From Arcobacter sp. (GTDB lineage Bacteria > Campylobacterota > Campylobacteria > Campylobacterales > Arcobacteraceae), in assembly GCA_024228275.1 (NCBI GenBank), contig JAAETO010000055.1:1-64000 (forward strand): a DNA stretch of 64,000 bases. Direction: 5' to 3'. Position numbers and translations under genes: made by a program. Within the stretch, counting starts at the first letter, position 1. The number at the start of each line of letters is the position of its first letter. This document shows positions 53,115-62,962 of the stretch, one piece after another. The notes below the pieces were generated by a model. It was not told where the DNA came from. It searched no databases and worked only from the letters and a program-made list of their open reading frames with translations.

Positions 53115-53457
53115 TTATTTTATATATTTTGCGTTGTATTGTAATGTAACTGATAAGTCTTTATGTCCTAACATTTTAGATACCCAAAGAATATCAATGC
53201 CATTATTAATATTAGAAATCATTTGACTTGCAAAAGTATGTTTAAGATTATATAAACTTCTTTCTTTAATATTTATTTTTTCTAATAATTCTTTAAATCT
53301 TAAGTTTATAATATAGTGAGAATAAAAAGGTTTTTTAAAATGAGATATAAAAAGATTACTATCATTACAAGTTTCTTTTTATAACTCTTTTTATATATTG
53401 AAGTATATCAAGATATCTTACACTTGATAGTGTTTTTAACTGCAACAAAATTATTAT
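53115..53457 (-). pseudogene. Tyrosine recombinase (integrase) remnant
   Basis: Read on the - strand, a degraded integrase end can be reconstructed. KTLSSVRYLDILQYIKRV is followed by a frameshift and several stops, then by SLYNLKHTFASQMI and WVSKMLGHKDLSVTLQYN up to a TAA at 53115. The HxxR box is intact only as KHTF (Arg lost), and the tyrosine of the usual motif is Asn or displaced. The N-terminal DNA-binding domain is missing. It is a relic of an integrated element. No tRNA or attachment repeat was found beside it. Confidence 0.8.
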
Positions 53458-53750
53458 GACTTAGATTTTTAGGACATATTTAAAAGATACTAAAATTAAT
53501 TATAAATATGACAATAGTTGTAAACTTACTTATTACCTTAATTTAGTGTATTGTAGTGTTATTTCTATCATCTAAATATATTTATTTATTATATAAATAT
53601 TTTTATTTTTATTATATTTTTAAGTATAAACAATCAAACTGTTTTAAAATACATTTGTTTTTAAAAATTTAAAATACTATAGTGCATTAAAAATTAGTAT
53701 TATAATTATAAAAAATTTATTTTTTTATTAAAAAAAATCAATATTGTTAA

Positions 53751-53786
53751 GAATGAGACATTTCAGAGTCATTCTTTTTATATAAT
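53751..53786 (+). promoter_or_regulatory. Hairpin and TATAAT box before the small ORF
   Basis: GAATGA and TCATTC enclose a 12-base loop and are followed by a TTTTTA tract. Directly after is TATAAT at 53781-53786, a typical -10 box in this phylum, which often lacks a -35. It would drive the small membrane protein starting at 53817. Confidence 0.35.
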
Positions 53787-53816
53787 GCAAACTTTAAATA
53801 TACATAGGATATTAAC

Positions 53817-53960
53817 ATGTTTGTAAATATTGATATTATTTTTGTATTGGAAGTTATTTTAATTATAATTATTTTAGTAATTGTCTTTGAAGTATCTTAT
53901 AATCTATATCAAAAATTTAAATTAATTAGAAAAAAGAAAAAATTTAAAAATAATAATTAA
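53817..53960 (+). CDS. Small basic membrane protein (47 residues)
   Basis: ATG at 53817 has AGGA about eight bases upstream. The product is a single hydrophobic helix (about 8-25) with mainly Ile, Leu and Val, followed by a strongly basic tail (KFKLIRKKKKFK). The short basic single-span form is seen in small regulatory or toxin-like membrane proteins, but there is no antitoxin-like RNA or neighbour identified. It lies in the decayed stretch between the integrase and zupT remnants. Confidence 0.45.
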   Translation: MFVNIDIIFVLEVILIIIILVIVFEVSYNLYQKFKLIRKKKKFKNNN

Positions 53961-53986
53961 ATTATATATAATATAATTTTTTTAAG

Positions 53987-54526
53987 TTACATTAATTTCA
54001 GAGACATTAGACTTAATGACATTACGAACATACCTATAATTATACCTAATATAGCATTATGCGCATTTCCGTAGACTCTAGCTGCTGGTAAAAGTTCATC
54101 AAATGATATATATATCATAATTCTAGCTACAATACAAAGATAATACCTAAGGATTTTTATTATCTGCTTTAAGTTCTTCTAATTATAGATTTGTTTTGGG
54201 TTCATGAGGATTTAAATCTTTTGGTATGATTTTGTCTATTATAGCACTAATGATTATTCCAATAAAAAAACAAATACTTGAGAAAATTTCACCAATTATA
54301 GGGCCATCATATAATAAAGTAAATGAATCATTTGATTTTTTAATTATTTCAACAAAAGAAACATATATCATAACACGAGCAGAAAAACCTAAACCTAAAG
54401 ATAATAATTTATCATTATTATCTTTAGAAAAAAAGCTATTAAAGCACCTATACTAGTAGATAGTCCTGCAAAAACAGTTAATATAAAAGCAAATAAATAA
54501 TTTTCAAAATTTAATGCTAACACCAT
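53987..54526 (-). pseudogene. zupT: ZupT-like ZIP zinc transporter, frameshifted and internally deleted
   Basis: The ATG at 54524-54526 opens ALNFENYLFAFILTVFAGL, then ...GALIAFF with a shift in a T run. In the other frame follow SLGLGFSARVMIYVSFVEII and a linker ending at TAA. A further shifted segment shows RIMIYISFDELLPAARVYGNAH and GMFVMSLSLMSLKLM before a TAA at 53987. These are the ends and the repeated MIYxSFxE helix of ZupT. The central metal-binding helices with HNFPEG are gone. Several stops and the deletion show it is not functional. A + strand open frame across it is a shadow. Confidence 0.85.
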
Positions 54527-54544
54527 TATTCCTTATATCTAATT

Positions 54545-54982
54545 TTATTGAAGCATATTTCCAATTACCCAAATTTCTTTTTCTAATTTTGCTGCTTGAT
54601 CATCTGCATATGCTTCTGTAACTTTATCATTATTTGTAGAAGCAATATTACTAATATTTTTAAATAGTTCTAATAGATACTTGTAATCTTCATTAATATT
54701 AATTATTACATCTCTTGATTTGAAAGACTCTTCTGTTTCTTCTTTGATTTTAGTTGCATCAGAAAGTTGTTTTATTGTTAAATGTGGTTTACCTCCCAAT
54801 TGTAAAACTCTTTCTGCTGCATCATCATAAAGTACAGACATATTATTATAGATTTCTTCAGTTTTAGAATGTATTGGGAAAAAATCCATTCCTTTTATAT
54901 TCCAGTGATAATTATGCATTTTTATATACAATGCATGAGCATCTGCTTGAACTTGTTTTAATTCTTTAATTATTTCATTCAT
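54545..54982 (-). CDS. dps: Dps family ferritin-like protein
   Basis: The 145-residue protein has the Dps four-helix form with the ferroxidase ligands: MHNYHWNIKG near 22-31 (His), the segment YDDAAERVLQLGGKP (Asp and Glu near 52-57), and a C-terminal helix. It stores iron and shields DNA under oxidative stress. It lies 19 bases from the decayed zupT remnant. The ATG is preceded by AAAGGA. A separate promoter is likely in the 138 bases upstream. Confidence 0.93.
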   Translation of the reverse strand: MNEIIKELKQVQADAHALYIKMHNYHWNIKGMDFFPIHSKTEEIYNNMSVLYDDAAERVLQLGGKPHLTIKQLSDATKIKEETEESFKSRDVIININEDYKYLLELFKNISNIASTNNDKVTEAYADDQAAKLEKEIWVIGNMLQ

Positions 54983-55120
54983 TTTAAATCCTTTAATTTA
55001 TTTATGGATAATTTTTTTCCATAAATAAATTTTATCAATAACTAACTTTAATAAAAATGAATTTAATTTTTTAATAATTTATTTTATAATAAGAAAAGTT
55101 TAATAGATAAAATTTATTAT

Positions 55121-56140
55121 CTAGCCCATAGGATATAAAATATCTTTTTGTATCTTTTCTATCTTTTTTAATAATTCATCATCAATTTTAAAATCAAATG
55201 CAGCTAATGATTCATCAAGTTGAGATAGTTGCCTTGCACCTATTATTGTAGATGCTATAAAATCAAAATGTTTAGAATAAGAGATAGCTAAAGTAATAGG
55301 AGATATGTTATATTCTTTTGCTAATGCTAAATATTTATTTGTTGCTTCTAAAGTTTTATCATTTACAAACCTATAAGCCATCTCCTGAACCCTAGGATTT
55401 TTACTATTTAAATATAATGCAAATCTTGAATCTTCAGGATAAAAATTTCCGTTATATTTACCAGATAAAACTCCTCCTGCCATTGGAGAGTATGGTAATA
55501 AAGATATATCTTCTTTTTTACATACATTCGCTAATTCATCATGAAACCTAGGATTTAAAAGAGAAAAATTATTTTGAATAGATTCAAAACGAGATAGTTT
55601 ATTATATTTGGAAACTTCATTAGCTTTTGTAAGACCATAAGCTGAATCATTTGAAGTTCCAAGATATCTAACTTTCCCTTCACGTACTAGTTCATCAAAA
55701 GCTTTCATACTCTCTTCAATTGGAACTACAGTATCAGGCCAATGCATTTGATATAGATCTATATAATCAGTATTCAATCTTTTTAAACTTCCTTCTATTG
55801 CACGTTTAATATGAAAAGAATCTATTGCAGTTAATCCATGTCTAACAGGAGGAGCAAACCATCCAGAGGCAGCTCCTGCAACTTTACTTGCAAGAATAAT
55901 TGAATCTCTAGGTTTTGTTTTTAACCATTCTCCAACTATGATCTCAGTATTACCAGATAAATTAGTTTTTGGAGGGACAGGATAAAGTTCGGCAGTATCA
56001 AAAAAATTAATACCTCTATCATAAGCCTTATCCATAATTTTAAATGCTTCTTCTTTTGAAGTAGTAGTACCAAAAGTCATAGTACCCATACATATAGAAG
56101 TAACTTTTAATCCACTTTTACCTATATAATTGTATTCCAT
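55121..56140 (-). CDS. Tas-like aldo/keto reductase
   Basis: The 339-residue protein is a TIM-barrel aldo/keto reductase with the Asp-Tyr-Lys-His active site in FDTAELYP (Asp near 48, Tyr near 53), ASKVAG and QMHWPDT. The YPVPPKTNLSGNTE insertion after the active-site tyrosine matches the Tas subgroup. NADPH binding is expected from STIIGARQLSQLDE near 292. The substrate is not known. It is followed by 138 bases before dps. Confidence 0.88.
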   Translation of the reverse strand: MEYNYIGKSGLKVTSICMGTMTFGTTTSKEEAFKIMDKAYDRGINFFDTAELYPVPPKTNLSGNTEIIVGEWLKTKPRDSIILASKVAGAASGWFAPPVRHGLTAIDSFHIKRAIEGSLKRLNTDYIDLYQMHWPDTVVPIEESMKAFDELVREGKVRYLGTSNDSAYGLTKANEVSKYNKLSRFESIQNNFSLLNPRFHDELANVCKKEDISLLPYSPMAGGVLSGKYNGNFYPEDSRFALYLNSKNPRVQEMAYRFVNDKTLEATNKYLALAKEYNISPITLAISYSKHFDFIASTIIGARQLSQLDESLAAFDFKIDDELLKKIEKIQKDILYPMG

Positions 56141-56275
56141 TTTAAATCCTTAAAAAATAAAATTATATCAATTTATTATTAAGCTAAAATATGTTTTTAT
56201 TTTATTTACTTATTTAAATTGTTTTTTTATTTTTTCAGATAAAATTCTTATACTTATAAATATTTAAGGGGAGAG

Positions 56276-56479
56276 ATGTCTAAAAAATCAATTATTGATT
56301 TAAAATCAAAAAACATAAGATATGAAGAAAAGAATAAAACAATAAAATTATTAACATTTAATAAGTCTAAACTAACTATTGAAATAGCTATATACGAGAA
56401 AGAAAACTTTATAGAAAATAGAACTATTGTATTTGCTCATTTACCCAAAAGTATAAAATCTTTATTAAAACCAATATAA
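56276..56479 (+). CDS. Small hypothetical protein (67 residues)
   Basis: The start is supported by a GGGGAGAG site just before the ATG and a terminator hairpin right after the stop. The product is basic, with MSKKSIIDLKSKNIRYEEK at the start and a FAHLPKSIKSLLKP end. No family was recognised. Similar short proteins with a HLPK-type end may occur in relatives. Confidence 0.55.
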   Translation: MSKKSIIDLKSKNIRYEEKNKTIKLLTFNKSKLTIEIAIYEKENFIENRTIVFAHLPKSIKSLLKPI

Positions 56480-56487
56480 TTTAGTGC

Positions 56488-56509
56488 ATCAAGCATTATA
56501 ATGCTTGAT
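56488..56509. terminator. Perfect palindromic terminator between convergent genes
   Basis: ATCAAGCATT and AATGCTTGAT form a 22-base palindrome with a two-base centre, nine bases after the small + gene stop and 27 before the pgi stop. It serves as a bidirectional terminator. Confidence 0.7.
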
Positions 56510-56536
56510 ACATATATAGTTTAAATGATTTTTAGA

Positions 56537-58180
56537 TTATTTTCGCCATGAATTAATTTTATTAAGTAATCCAATACTTGAAGAATCAATATTTTTATTA
56601 TCTTTTTTAGTATTATCTTGAACATATGATAACATCTCAGTTGCTAATTCTTTACCTAATTCAACTCCCCATTGATCAAATGAATCAACACCCCATATAG
56701 TACCTTCTACAAAAACTCTATGTTCGTATAAAGCAATTATTTTACCAAGTGTTTTTGGATTAAGTTCTTTATATAAAAGTGTTGAAGAAGGTCTATTTCC
56801 ATGAAATTGTCTATGTGGAGCTAATCTAATTGATTCTTCATGACTAACACCTCTTTTTTCAAGAACTCTAATAACTTCTGAAATACCACGTCCTGACATT
56901 AAAGCTTGACTTTGAGCTAAACAGTTTGCCATTAATAAATCATTATGCTCATTCATATTTGTATCAGTTTTATTTACACCTAACATAAATTCACATGGTA
57001 CTATTTGAGACCCTTGATGTAGAAGTTGAAAAAATGAGTGCTGAGAGTTAGTTCCAGCTTCTCCCCAAACAATTGCACCTGTCTTTTCATATAAAGCATC
57101 ACCACTTGAAGAAATACTTTTTCCATTACTTTCCATATCAAGTTGTTGAATATATGAAGGGAAAGAGCTTAATCTTTGATCATAAGGAAGTATTGCTCTA
57201 GTTGGGTATTCACATATATTTATATGCCAAATTCCAATAAGTGCTAAAATTACAGGTATATTATCTTCTAACGGCGCATTTTTAAAGTGTTGATCCATCT
57301 CATATGCACCATCTAAAAAGTCAGCAAAGTTTTCAGTTCCAATTGCAATCATAACACCTAATCCAATTGAACTCCAAATCGAGTATCTACCACCAACCCA
57401 ATCCCAATATCCAAATACACGATCTTCACTAATTCCAAAATCTTTAGTTTTTTCTAAAGCTGTTGATATTGCAACAAAGTGCTGACTTGCATTCTCTTCT
57501 CCAAGTGCTTTTTTCATCCATTTTTGTGCTGTATTAGCATTTGTCATTGTCTCAATTGTGGTAAATGTTTTTGAAGCAATCAATACTAATGTTTTTTCTG
57601 GATCTAAGTTTTTTAATACATCAGTAATATGTGAAGAGTCAATATTAGATACAAAATGGATTTTTGGACCATCGTGAAATGCTGTTAATGCTTGTGTAAC
57701 CATAACTGGACCTAAATGAGAACCACCTATTCCAATATTTACAATATCTGTAAATTTTTGATTAGATGAAGATAATATTTCTCCATTTCTAATACCATTT
57801 GCAAATTTTTGCATTTTGTTTAAACCTTCTTGAACATCATGCATAATATCTTTGTTATCAACAAAAATAGGTTTATTAGGTTTATTTCTTAAAGCAATAT
57901 GTAAAACTGCTCTATTTTCAGTGATATTAATTTTATCACCTTTATACATAGAATCTCTTTTTTCTTCAAGTTTACAAACTTTTGCTAGCTGCATTAAGCT
58001 ATCCAAAACATCTTGATTAATATGTACTTTTGAATAATCAAGAAGCATATCATCAATTGAAGTTGAAAACTCATCAAATCTTTTAGGATTTAATGTAAAT
58101 AAGTCATTAATAGAAATATTTTTTAGTTGACTTCGTATTTGTTTTAATCTTGTAAAAAGATAATCTCTTTTTTCATGCAT
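56537..58180 (-). CDS. pgi: Glucose-6-phosphate isomerase
   Basis: The 547-residue protein shows the full PGI pattern: VNIGIGGSHLGP (near 150), the GGRYSIWSSIGLG segment (near 267), EAGTNSQHSFFQ (near 380), KELATEMLSY (near 515). It interconverts glucose 6-phosphate and fructose 6-phosphate. As the last gene of the zwf-pgl-edd-eda-pgi operon it lets the pathway be fed from, or return carbon to, gluconeogenesis. One base separates its start from the eda stop. Confidence 0.96.
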   Translation of the reverse strand: MHEKRDYLFTRLKQIRSQLKNISINDLFTLNPKRFDEFSTSIDDMLLDYSKVHINQDVLDSLMQLAKVCKLEEKRDSMYKGDKINITENRAVLHIALRNKPNKPIFVDNKDIMHDVQEGLNKMQKFANGIRNGEILSSSNQKFTDIVNIGIGGSHLGPVMVTQALTAFHDGPKIHFVSNIDSSHITDVLKNLDPEKTLVLIASKTFTTIETMTNANTAQKWMKKALGEENASQHFVAISTALEKTKDFGISEDRVFGYWDWVGGRYSIWSSIGLGVMIAIGTENFADFLDGAYEMDQHFKNAPLEDNIPVILALIGIWHINICEYPTRAILPYDQRLSSFPSYIQQLDMESNGKSISSSGDALYEKTGAIVWGEAGTNSQHSFFQLLHQGSQIVPCEFMLGVNKTDTNMNEHNDLLMANCLAQSQALMSGRGISEVIRVLEKRGVSHEESIRLAPHRQFHGNRPSSTLLYKELNPKTLGKIIALYEHRVFVEGTIWGVDSFDQWGVELGKELATEMLSYVQDNTKKDNKNIDSSSIGLLNKINSWRK

Positions 58181-58181
58181 A

Positions 58182-58823
58182 TTAAACCCTTCTATTATTT
58201 ATTTTTTCAATTGAAGCTCTTGTAATATTAGTAATTTCTTCAAACTTTCTATCTTTAATTAAGTTTTTAGGAACTAACCAAGATCCTCCAACACATAATA
58301 CATTTGATAAATCTAAAAAATCATTCATATTATTAATACTAACTCCACCTGTAGGACAAAAGTTCATTTTTTGAAATGGTCCTTTAAAAGCCTTTAAAAT
58401 ATCTATTCCACCAACTAAAGATGCTGGAAAAAGTTTACAACAAGTTATATTATTATTTTGTGCTAGCATAACTTCAGAAGCATTAGATACCCCTGGAATA
58501 AGTACAATATCATTATCTTTTGCACTTTTAATTAATTCTTCATTAATTCCTGGAGAAAATACAAATTGAGCTCCATGTTTAACAGAGTTTTCTAAATCGT
58601 CTTTATTACAAACTGTACCTGCTCCAACATTCATAGAAGGCATCTCTTCTGATATAAGTTTTATAGCTTTTAATCCAGTTTCAGTTCTTAAAGTAATTTC
58701 CATTATATTAATTCCACCATCTTGCAAAGCTTTTGCTAAGGGTAATGCATCTTCTATATTATCTAAAGCAATAACAGGAACTATAGGAGATATTTCCAAA
58801 ACTTGTTTTCCATTCAATTTCAT
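58182..58823 (-). CDS. eda: 2-dehydro-3-deoxyphosphogluconate (KDPG) aldolase
   Basis: The product has 213 residues. The start at MKLNGKQVLEISPIV is preferred over an upstream in-frame ATG because it comes directly after the edd stop and is preceded by GAAAGG. The class I aldolase segments are present: EITLRTETGLKAI (near 43), AGTVCNK (near 68), the Schiff-base lysine in CCKLFPAS (near 130) and CPTGGVSINN (near 157). It splits KDPG to pyruvate and glyceraldehyde 3-phosphate, completing the Entner-Doudoroff pathway. Confidence 0.93.
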   Translation of the reverse strand: MKLNGKQVLEISPIVPVIALDNIEDALPLAKALQDGGINIMEITLRTETGLKAIKLISEEMPSMNVGAGTVCNKDDLENSVKHGAQFVFSPGINEELIKSAKDNDIVLIPGVSNASEVMLAQNNNITCCKLFPASLVGGIDILKAFKGPFQKMNFCPTGGVSINNMNDFLDLSNVLCVGGSWLVPKNLIKDRKFEEITNITRASIEKINNRRV

Positions 58824-58824
58824 A

Positions 58825-60654
58825 CTAATGCCTTTCTTCGCCAGGAATATCAAAAATTGTTGCACCTTCTTCAGCACTACTTACGTTTTTTCTAACATTT
58901 GAGAATAAGTTTCGTCCATAATTATAATAGTTTGAACTTAAATCAGTTTTTTTAGAAAAACGCTTTATCTTTTCACTAGCATCTAATTCAAGAGATAGTT
59001 TTTTATTTCTAACATCTAAACAAATAATATCACCATCTTCAATTATAGAAATAGCACCTTTTTGGATTCCTTCATCTACTAGATGAATTGCAGATGGTAC
59101 TTTACCTGAAGCACCTGACATCCTACCATCAGTTACAATTGCAACATTAAAACCTTTATCTTGTAAAACTCCAAGTGATGGTAATAATCCATGTAACTCA
59201 GGCATTCCATTTGCTTTTGGACCTTGAAACTTAACAACTGCCACAAAATCTTTTTCTAGTTCACCTCTACTAAAAGCATCTTTTAGTTCTTCTTGTGTTG
59301 AAAAAACAACAGCAGGTGCTTTTACAAAAAGATGTTCTTCTTTTAAAGCAGAAGTTTTAATTATACTTCTGCCAATATTTCCTTCAAGTAAAGTTATACC
59401 ACCCTCTTTAGAAAATGGAGCATCTACAGATGAAATTATATTTATATCTCGTGAAACTGTAGCACCGTTATTAAATACTAAATTATTATCTTTTAAAGTA
59501 GGTTCAACTATATAATTCTTTAAACCAAAGCCAACTACTGTATTTACATCTTCATGCACTAATCCAGAATTAATTAATTCGTGAATAACTACACTCATAC
59601 CACCTGCGTCTCTAAAATGATTAACATCTGCACTTCCATTTGGATATAACTTACATAATAGAGGTGTTACTTTTGAAATCATGTCAAAATCATTCCAATT
59701 TAATATAATACCAGCAGCTCTTGCCATTGCAATTAAATGAATTGTATGATTTGTTGAACCACCTGTAGCCATTAACCCAACGATTGCATTTACAAAACTC
59801 TTTTCATTTATAATATTAGCAATTGGAGTGAAATTATTTTTATATTTAGTTAAATCTAATAGTTTTCTTGAAGCTTCTTGCGTTAACTCATCTCTTAATT
59901 GTGTATTTGCATTTACAAAAGAAGAGTTAGGCAGTTGTAATCCCATCATTTCTAAAAGCATTTGATTTGAATTTGCAGTTCCGTAAAATGTACAGGTTCC
60001 ACTACTATGGTAAGATTCAGATTCGACTCTAAGAAGTTCATCTTTCCCTACTTTACCCTGAGCAAATTCTTGTCTTACTTCTGCTTTTTTCTTATTTGAA
60101 ATTCCAGAAGGCATTGGACCTGCTGGTACAAATATTGCTGGTAAATGTCCAAAAGACAAGGCACCAATTAGTAAACCTGGTACTATTTTGTCACAAACAC
60201 CAAGATACATAGCTCCATCATATACGTTATGAGACAATCCAATAGCCGTACCCATAGCAATATTATCTCTTGAGAATAGACTTAATTCCATTCCTTCAAA
60301 ACCTTGAGTTACTCCGTCACACATTGCAGGAACACCACCAGCAACTTGAGCTGTTGATCCTTCTTGTAATAATGTTCTTTTTATAAGTGAAGGATAAATG
60401 CTAAATGGCTCATGAGCAGATAACATATCATTATAAGAAGTAATAATTCCAATATTGGGAGAAATCATATTAGTCATATGTTTTTTCTCTTCATCATTCA
60501 TAGGTGCAATTGTATGAGCTAAATTACTACAGCCTACTTTTGACCTATTTATATCTTTATTACTTAACTCTTTTACTCTATTTAAATAAACTTCTCTACT
60601 TTTTTTAGATCTATTTATTATATTATTTGTTACTTCAAGTATTGTTTCATTCAT
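58825..60654 (-). CDS. edd: 6-phosphogluconate dehydratase
   Basis: The 609-residue protein belongs to the dihydroxy-acid/phosphogluconate dehydratase family with cluster cysteines in MCDGVTQG (near 112) and VCDKIVPG (near 154), plus GTCTFYGTANSNQMLLE (near 220) and VTDGRMSGASG (near 515). The length agrees with Edd rather than IlvD (about 560). It dehydrates 6-phosphogluconate to KDPG. It overlaps the pgl stop by four bases. Confidence 0.95.
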   Translation of the reverse strand: MNETILEVTNNIINRSKKSREVYLNRVKELSNKDINRSKVGCSNLAHTIAPMNDEEKKHMTNMISPNIGIITSYNDMLSAHEPFSIYPSLIKRTLLQEGSTAQVAGGVPAMCDGVTQGFEGMELSLFSRDNIAMGTAIGLSHNVYDGAMYLGVCDKIVPGLLIGALSFGHLPAIFVPAGPMPSGISNKKKAEVRQEFAQGKVGKDELLRVESESYHSSGTCTFYGTANSNQMLLEMMGLQLPNSSFVNANTQLRDELTQEASRKLLDLTKYKNNFTPIANIINEKSFVNAIVGLMATGGSTNHTIHLIAMARAAGIILNWNDFDMISKVTPLLCKLYPNGSADVNHFRDAGGMSVVIHELINSGLVHEDVNTVVGFGLKNYIVEPTLKDNNLVFNNGATVSRDINIISSVDAPFSKEGGITLLEGNIGRSIIKTSALKEEHLFVKAPAVVFSTQEELKDAFSRGELEKDFVAVVKFQGPKANGMPELHGLLPSLGVLQDKGFNVAIVTDGRMSGASGKVPSAIHLVDEGIQKGAISIIEDGDIICLDVRNKKLSLELDASEKIKRFSKKTDLSSNYYNYGRNLFSNVRKNVSSAEEGATIFDIPGEERH

Positions 60655-61340
60655 CTGTAGTATACCTCTATGCTTTTTTTATTTTGATTAATAATTGATG
60701 CTATTGGCATTTCATTTTTATCTATTCCATCTAAAACTTTTTTATAAACAGCTTTCTTTTCTTCACCTTCAAAATGTAAATAAATATTATTTGAACTAAG
60801 AATTGCATTTTTTGTTAAACTCATTCTTTTATGAGGTGCATTATCAGGCTGCATACATATACAAAGTTTAGTTTCATCATTAAAGGATTCTTCTAATTTT
60901 ATATTATTTGGAAATAAAGATGCAGTATGACCATCAGAACCCATTCCTAAAATTGTCACATCAAAAGGAAAAAGTTCATTTTTATAAATATCTGAGCATA
61001 TTATTTGTGCCTTTTCAATTTCAACATCATCTTGATACATTGATACAAATTTAGCTTTTTTTGCAAATTCAATTAATAAAAATTCTTTTACAAATCTTTC
61101 ATTACTATCTTTATGATTATTATTTACCCATCTTTCATCGCATAAAGCAATTGTAACTTTCTCCCAAGCAATATTTATTGTACTTAATTTTTTAAAAAGT
61201 GGTTTAGGAGTACTTCCTCCTGAAACTAATAAAGATGCTTTTCCATTTATTTTAATTGCTTCAACTAAATTATTTATTATATTTTTAGATAACTCATTTA
61301 TTAACAAAGTTTGAGATTCAAAAAATCTATTATTATTCAT
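60651..61340 (-). CDS. pgl: 6-phosphogluconolactonase (DevB type)
   Basis: The product has 229 residues when started at MNNNRFFESQ, which has GGAAGG eight bases upstream and overlaps the zwf stop by eight bases. A further upstream ATG lies inside zwf. It has the SGGSTPKPLF segment (near 41), CDERWVN (near 67) and GMGSDGHTASLFP (near 133) of the DevB/SOL lactonases. It opens 6-phosphogluconolactone for Edd. Confidence 0.92.
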   Translation of the reverse strand: MNNNRFFESQTLLINELSKNIINNLVEAIKINGKASLLVSGGSTPKPLFKKLSTINIAWEKVTIALCDERWVNNNHKDSNERFVKEFLLIEFAKKAKFVSMYQDDVEIEKAQIICSDIYKNELFPFDVTILGMGSDGHTASLFPNNIKLEESFNDETKLCICMQPDNAPHKRMSLTKNAILSSNNIYLHFEGEEKKAVYKKVLDGIDKNEMPIASIINQNKKSIEVYYR

Positions 61341-62793
61341 GCCAAGACCTTCCATCTTTTGCAATTAATTGTATTGCTGCGGTTGGTCCATCAGTACCTG
61401 CTTGATAATTTTTCATAGGAACAAGATTATCACTCCATCCTTGAATAATAGAATCTGTCCATTTCCAGGCTTCATCAACTTCATCAAGTCTCATAAATAG
61501 TGTTGGATCATTATTAATTACATCTAAAATTAACCTTTCATAAGCCTCATTTTTTCTATTAGTATTAGTTGCGCTATGTAATTCTAAATCAATTTCTTGA
61601 AGTTTCATATTTTCAACTAAACCAGGTACTTTACCTAATAAACATAGTTTAATACTCTCTTTTGGTTGAAGAGTTATTACAAGTTTATTTTGTGCAATAT
61701 GTTCATCATTATCATTAAAAATTGAATGAGGTATTTCTTTAAAATGTACAACAATTTCCGAATTTCTTTGTTGCATTCTTTTTCCACTTCTAATATAGAA
61801 TGGAACTCCATTCCATCTCCAATTATCAATATCTACTTTGATTGCAGCAAATGTCTCTGTAGTACTTTGAGACACCCCCTCACCCTCCAAATATCCAGGA
61901 ACACTTTTACCTTCACTAATACCTGCTTTATATTGAGCACGTACAGTATTTTCAGAAATATTTCTTGCGTTAATTGTTCTTAGAGATCTCAACACTTTTA
62001 CTTTTTCATCTCTTATATTGTTTGCTTCTAATGAACATGGTGGTTCCATTGCAATTAGACATAATAGCTGCATTAGATGGTTTTGTATCATATCTCTCAT
62101 TGCACCATATTGATCATAATATCCCCATCTTCCTTCTACTCCTACACTTTCAGAAACAGTAATTTGAACATGGTCTATATTTGAAGAATCCCATAAAGGC
62201 ATTATAAATCTATTTGAAAATCTAAGAGCTAAAATATTTTGAACAGTATCTTTTCCTAAATAGTGATCTATCCTAAAAATTTGTTTCTCATCAAAATATT
62301 TTAATACTTCTTTATTAATATCTTGAGAAGACTCTAAATCTCTTCCAATTGGTTTTTCTAAAACAACTCTACTATTATCATTAATTAGTTTGTATTCACT
62401 TAAAGCTTTACATATTGAAGGAAAAAACTCAGGTGAAGTTGAAAGATAATTAATCCTATCTTCATTTTTACTGTTTTTATAAAAATTTTTTAGTACTAAA
62501 TAACTATTTGTATTTGAAAAATCTACTTTAATAACATATAACATTTCTTTAAATTTATTAAAACACTCTTCTGTGAAATATTCTTTTTCGACAAACTCTT
62601 TTAGTTTGTTTTTTATAAGAATAATATTATCTTCAGAAGATATATCTTTTCTACTTATAATAAGTATTCTACTTTTTTCACCTAGATATTTATCTTTGAA
62701 AAGATAATATAGTGATGGCAATAGTTTCCTAAAAGATAAATCACCATGACCACCAAAAATAGAAATATCACAGTTTTTATTTAAGATATTCAT
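61333..62793 (-). CDS. zwf: Glucose-6-phosphate 1-dehydrogenase
   Basis: The 486-residue protein starts with a Rossmann NADP site (SIFGGHGDLSFRKLLPSL, with GxxGDLS) and has the catalytic RIDHYLGKDTVQN motif (near 177) and FYIRSGKRM (near 333). The usual GASGDL is GGHGDL here. It makes the lactone from glucose 6-phosphate and so opens the operon. The 168 upstream bases should carry the promoter. No glucokinase or glucose-permease gene is in view. Confidence 0.95.
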   Translation of the reverse strand: MNILNKNCDISIFGGHGDLSFRKLLPSLYYLFKDKYLGEKSRILIISRKDISSEDNIILIKNKLKEFVEKEYFTEECFNKFKEMLYVIKVDFSNTNSYLVLKNFYKNSKNEDRINYLSTSPEFFPSICKALSEYKLINDNSRVVLEKPIGRDLESSQDINKEVLKYFDEKQIFRIDHYLGKDTVQNILALRFSNRFIMPLWDSSNIDHVQITVSESVGVEGRWGYYDQYGAMRDMIQNHLMQLLCLIAMEPPCSLEANNIRDEKVKVLRSLRTINARNISENTVRAQYKAGISEGKSVPGYLEGEGVSQSTTETFAAIKVDIDNWRWNGVPFYIRSGKRMQQRNSEIVVHFKEIPHSIFNDNDEHIAQNKLVITLQPKESIKLCLLGKVPGLVENMKLQEIDLELHSATNTNRKNEAYERLILDVINNDPTLFMRLDEVDEAWKWTDSIIQGWSDNLVPMKNYQAGTDGPTAAIQLIAKDGRSWHE

Positions 62794-62962
62794 CTTTTTC
62801 CTTTTTTAAAATATTTATTATAACATTATAACAAGTTCAAAATGAGAAAACTTGTAAATAACTCTTAAAAATTAATATTATAAAGTGATTTCTTTTAGAT
62901 CTGTTAAATTTATTAAACTATTAATTAAATACAAAAGGTCTGTAAGGTACTAATTTCATAAA

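Noticed and set aside
54226-54456. A 76-codon open frame on the + strand
   Set aside because: It is antisense to the zupT remnant; its sequence is explained by the reverse reading.
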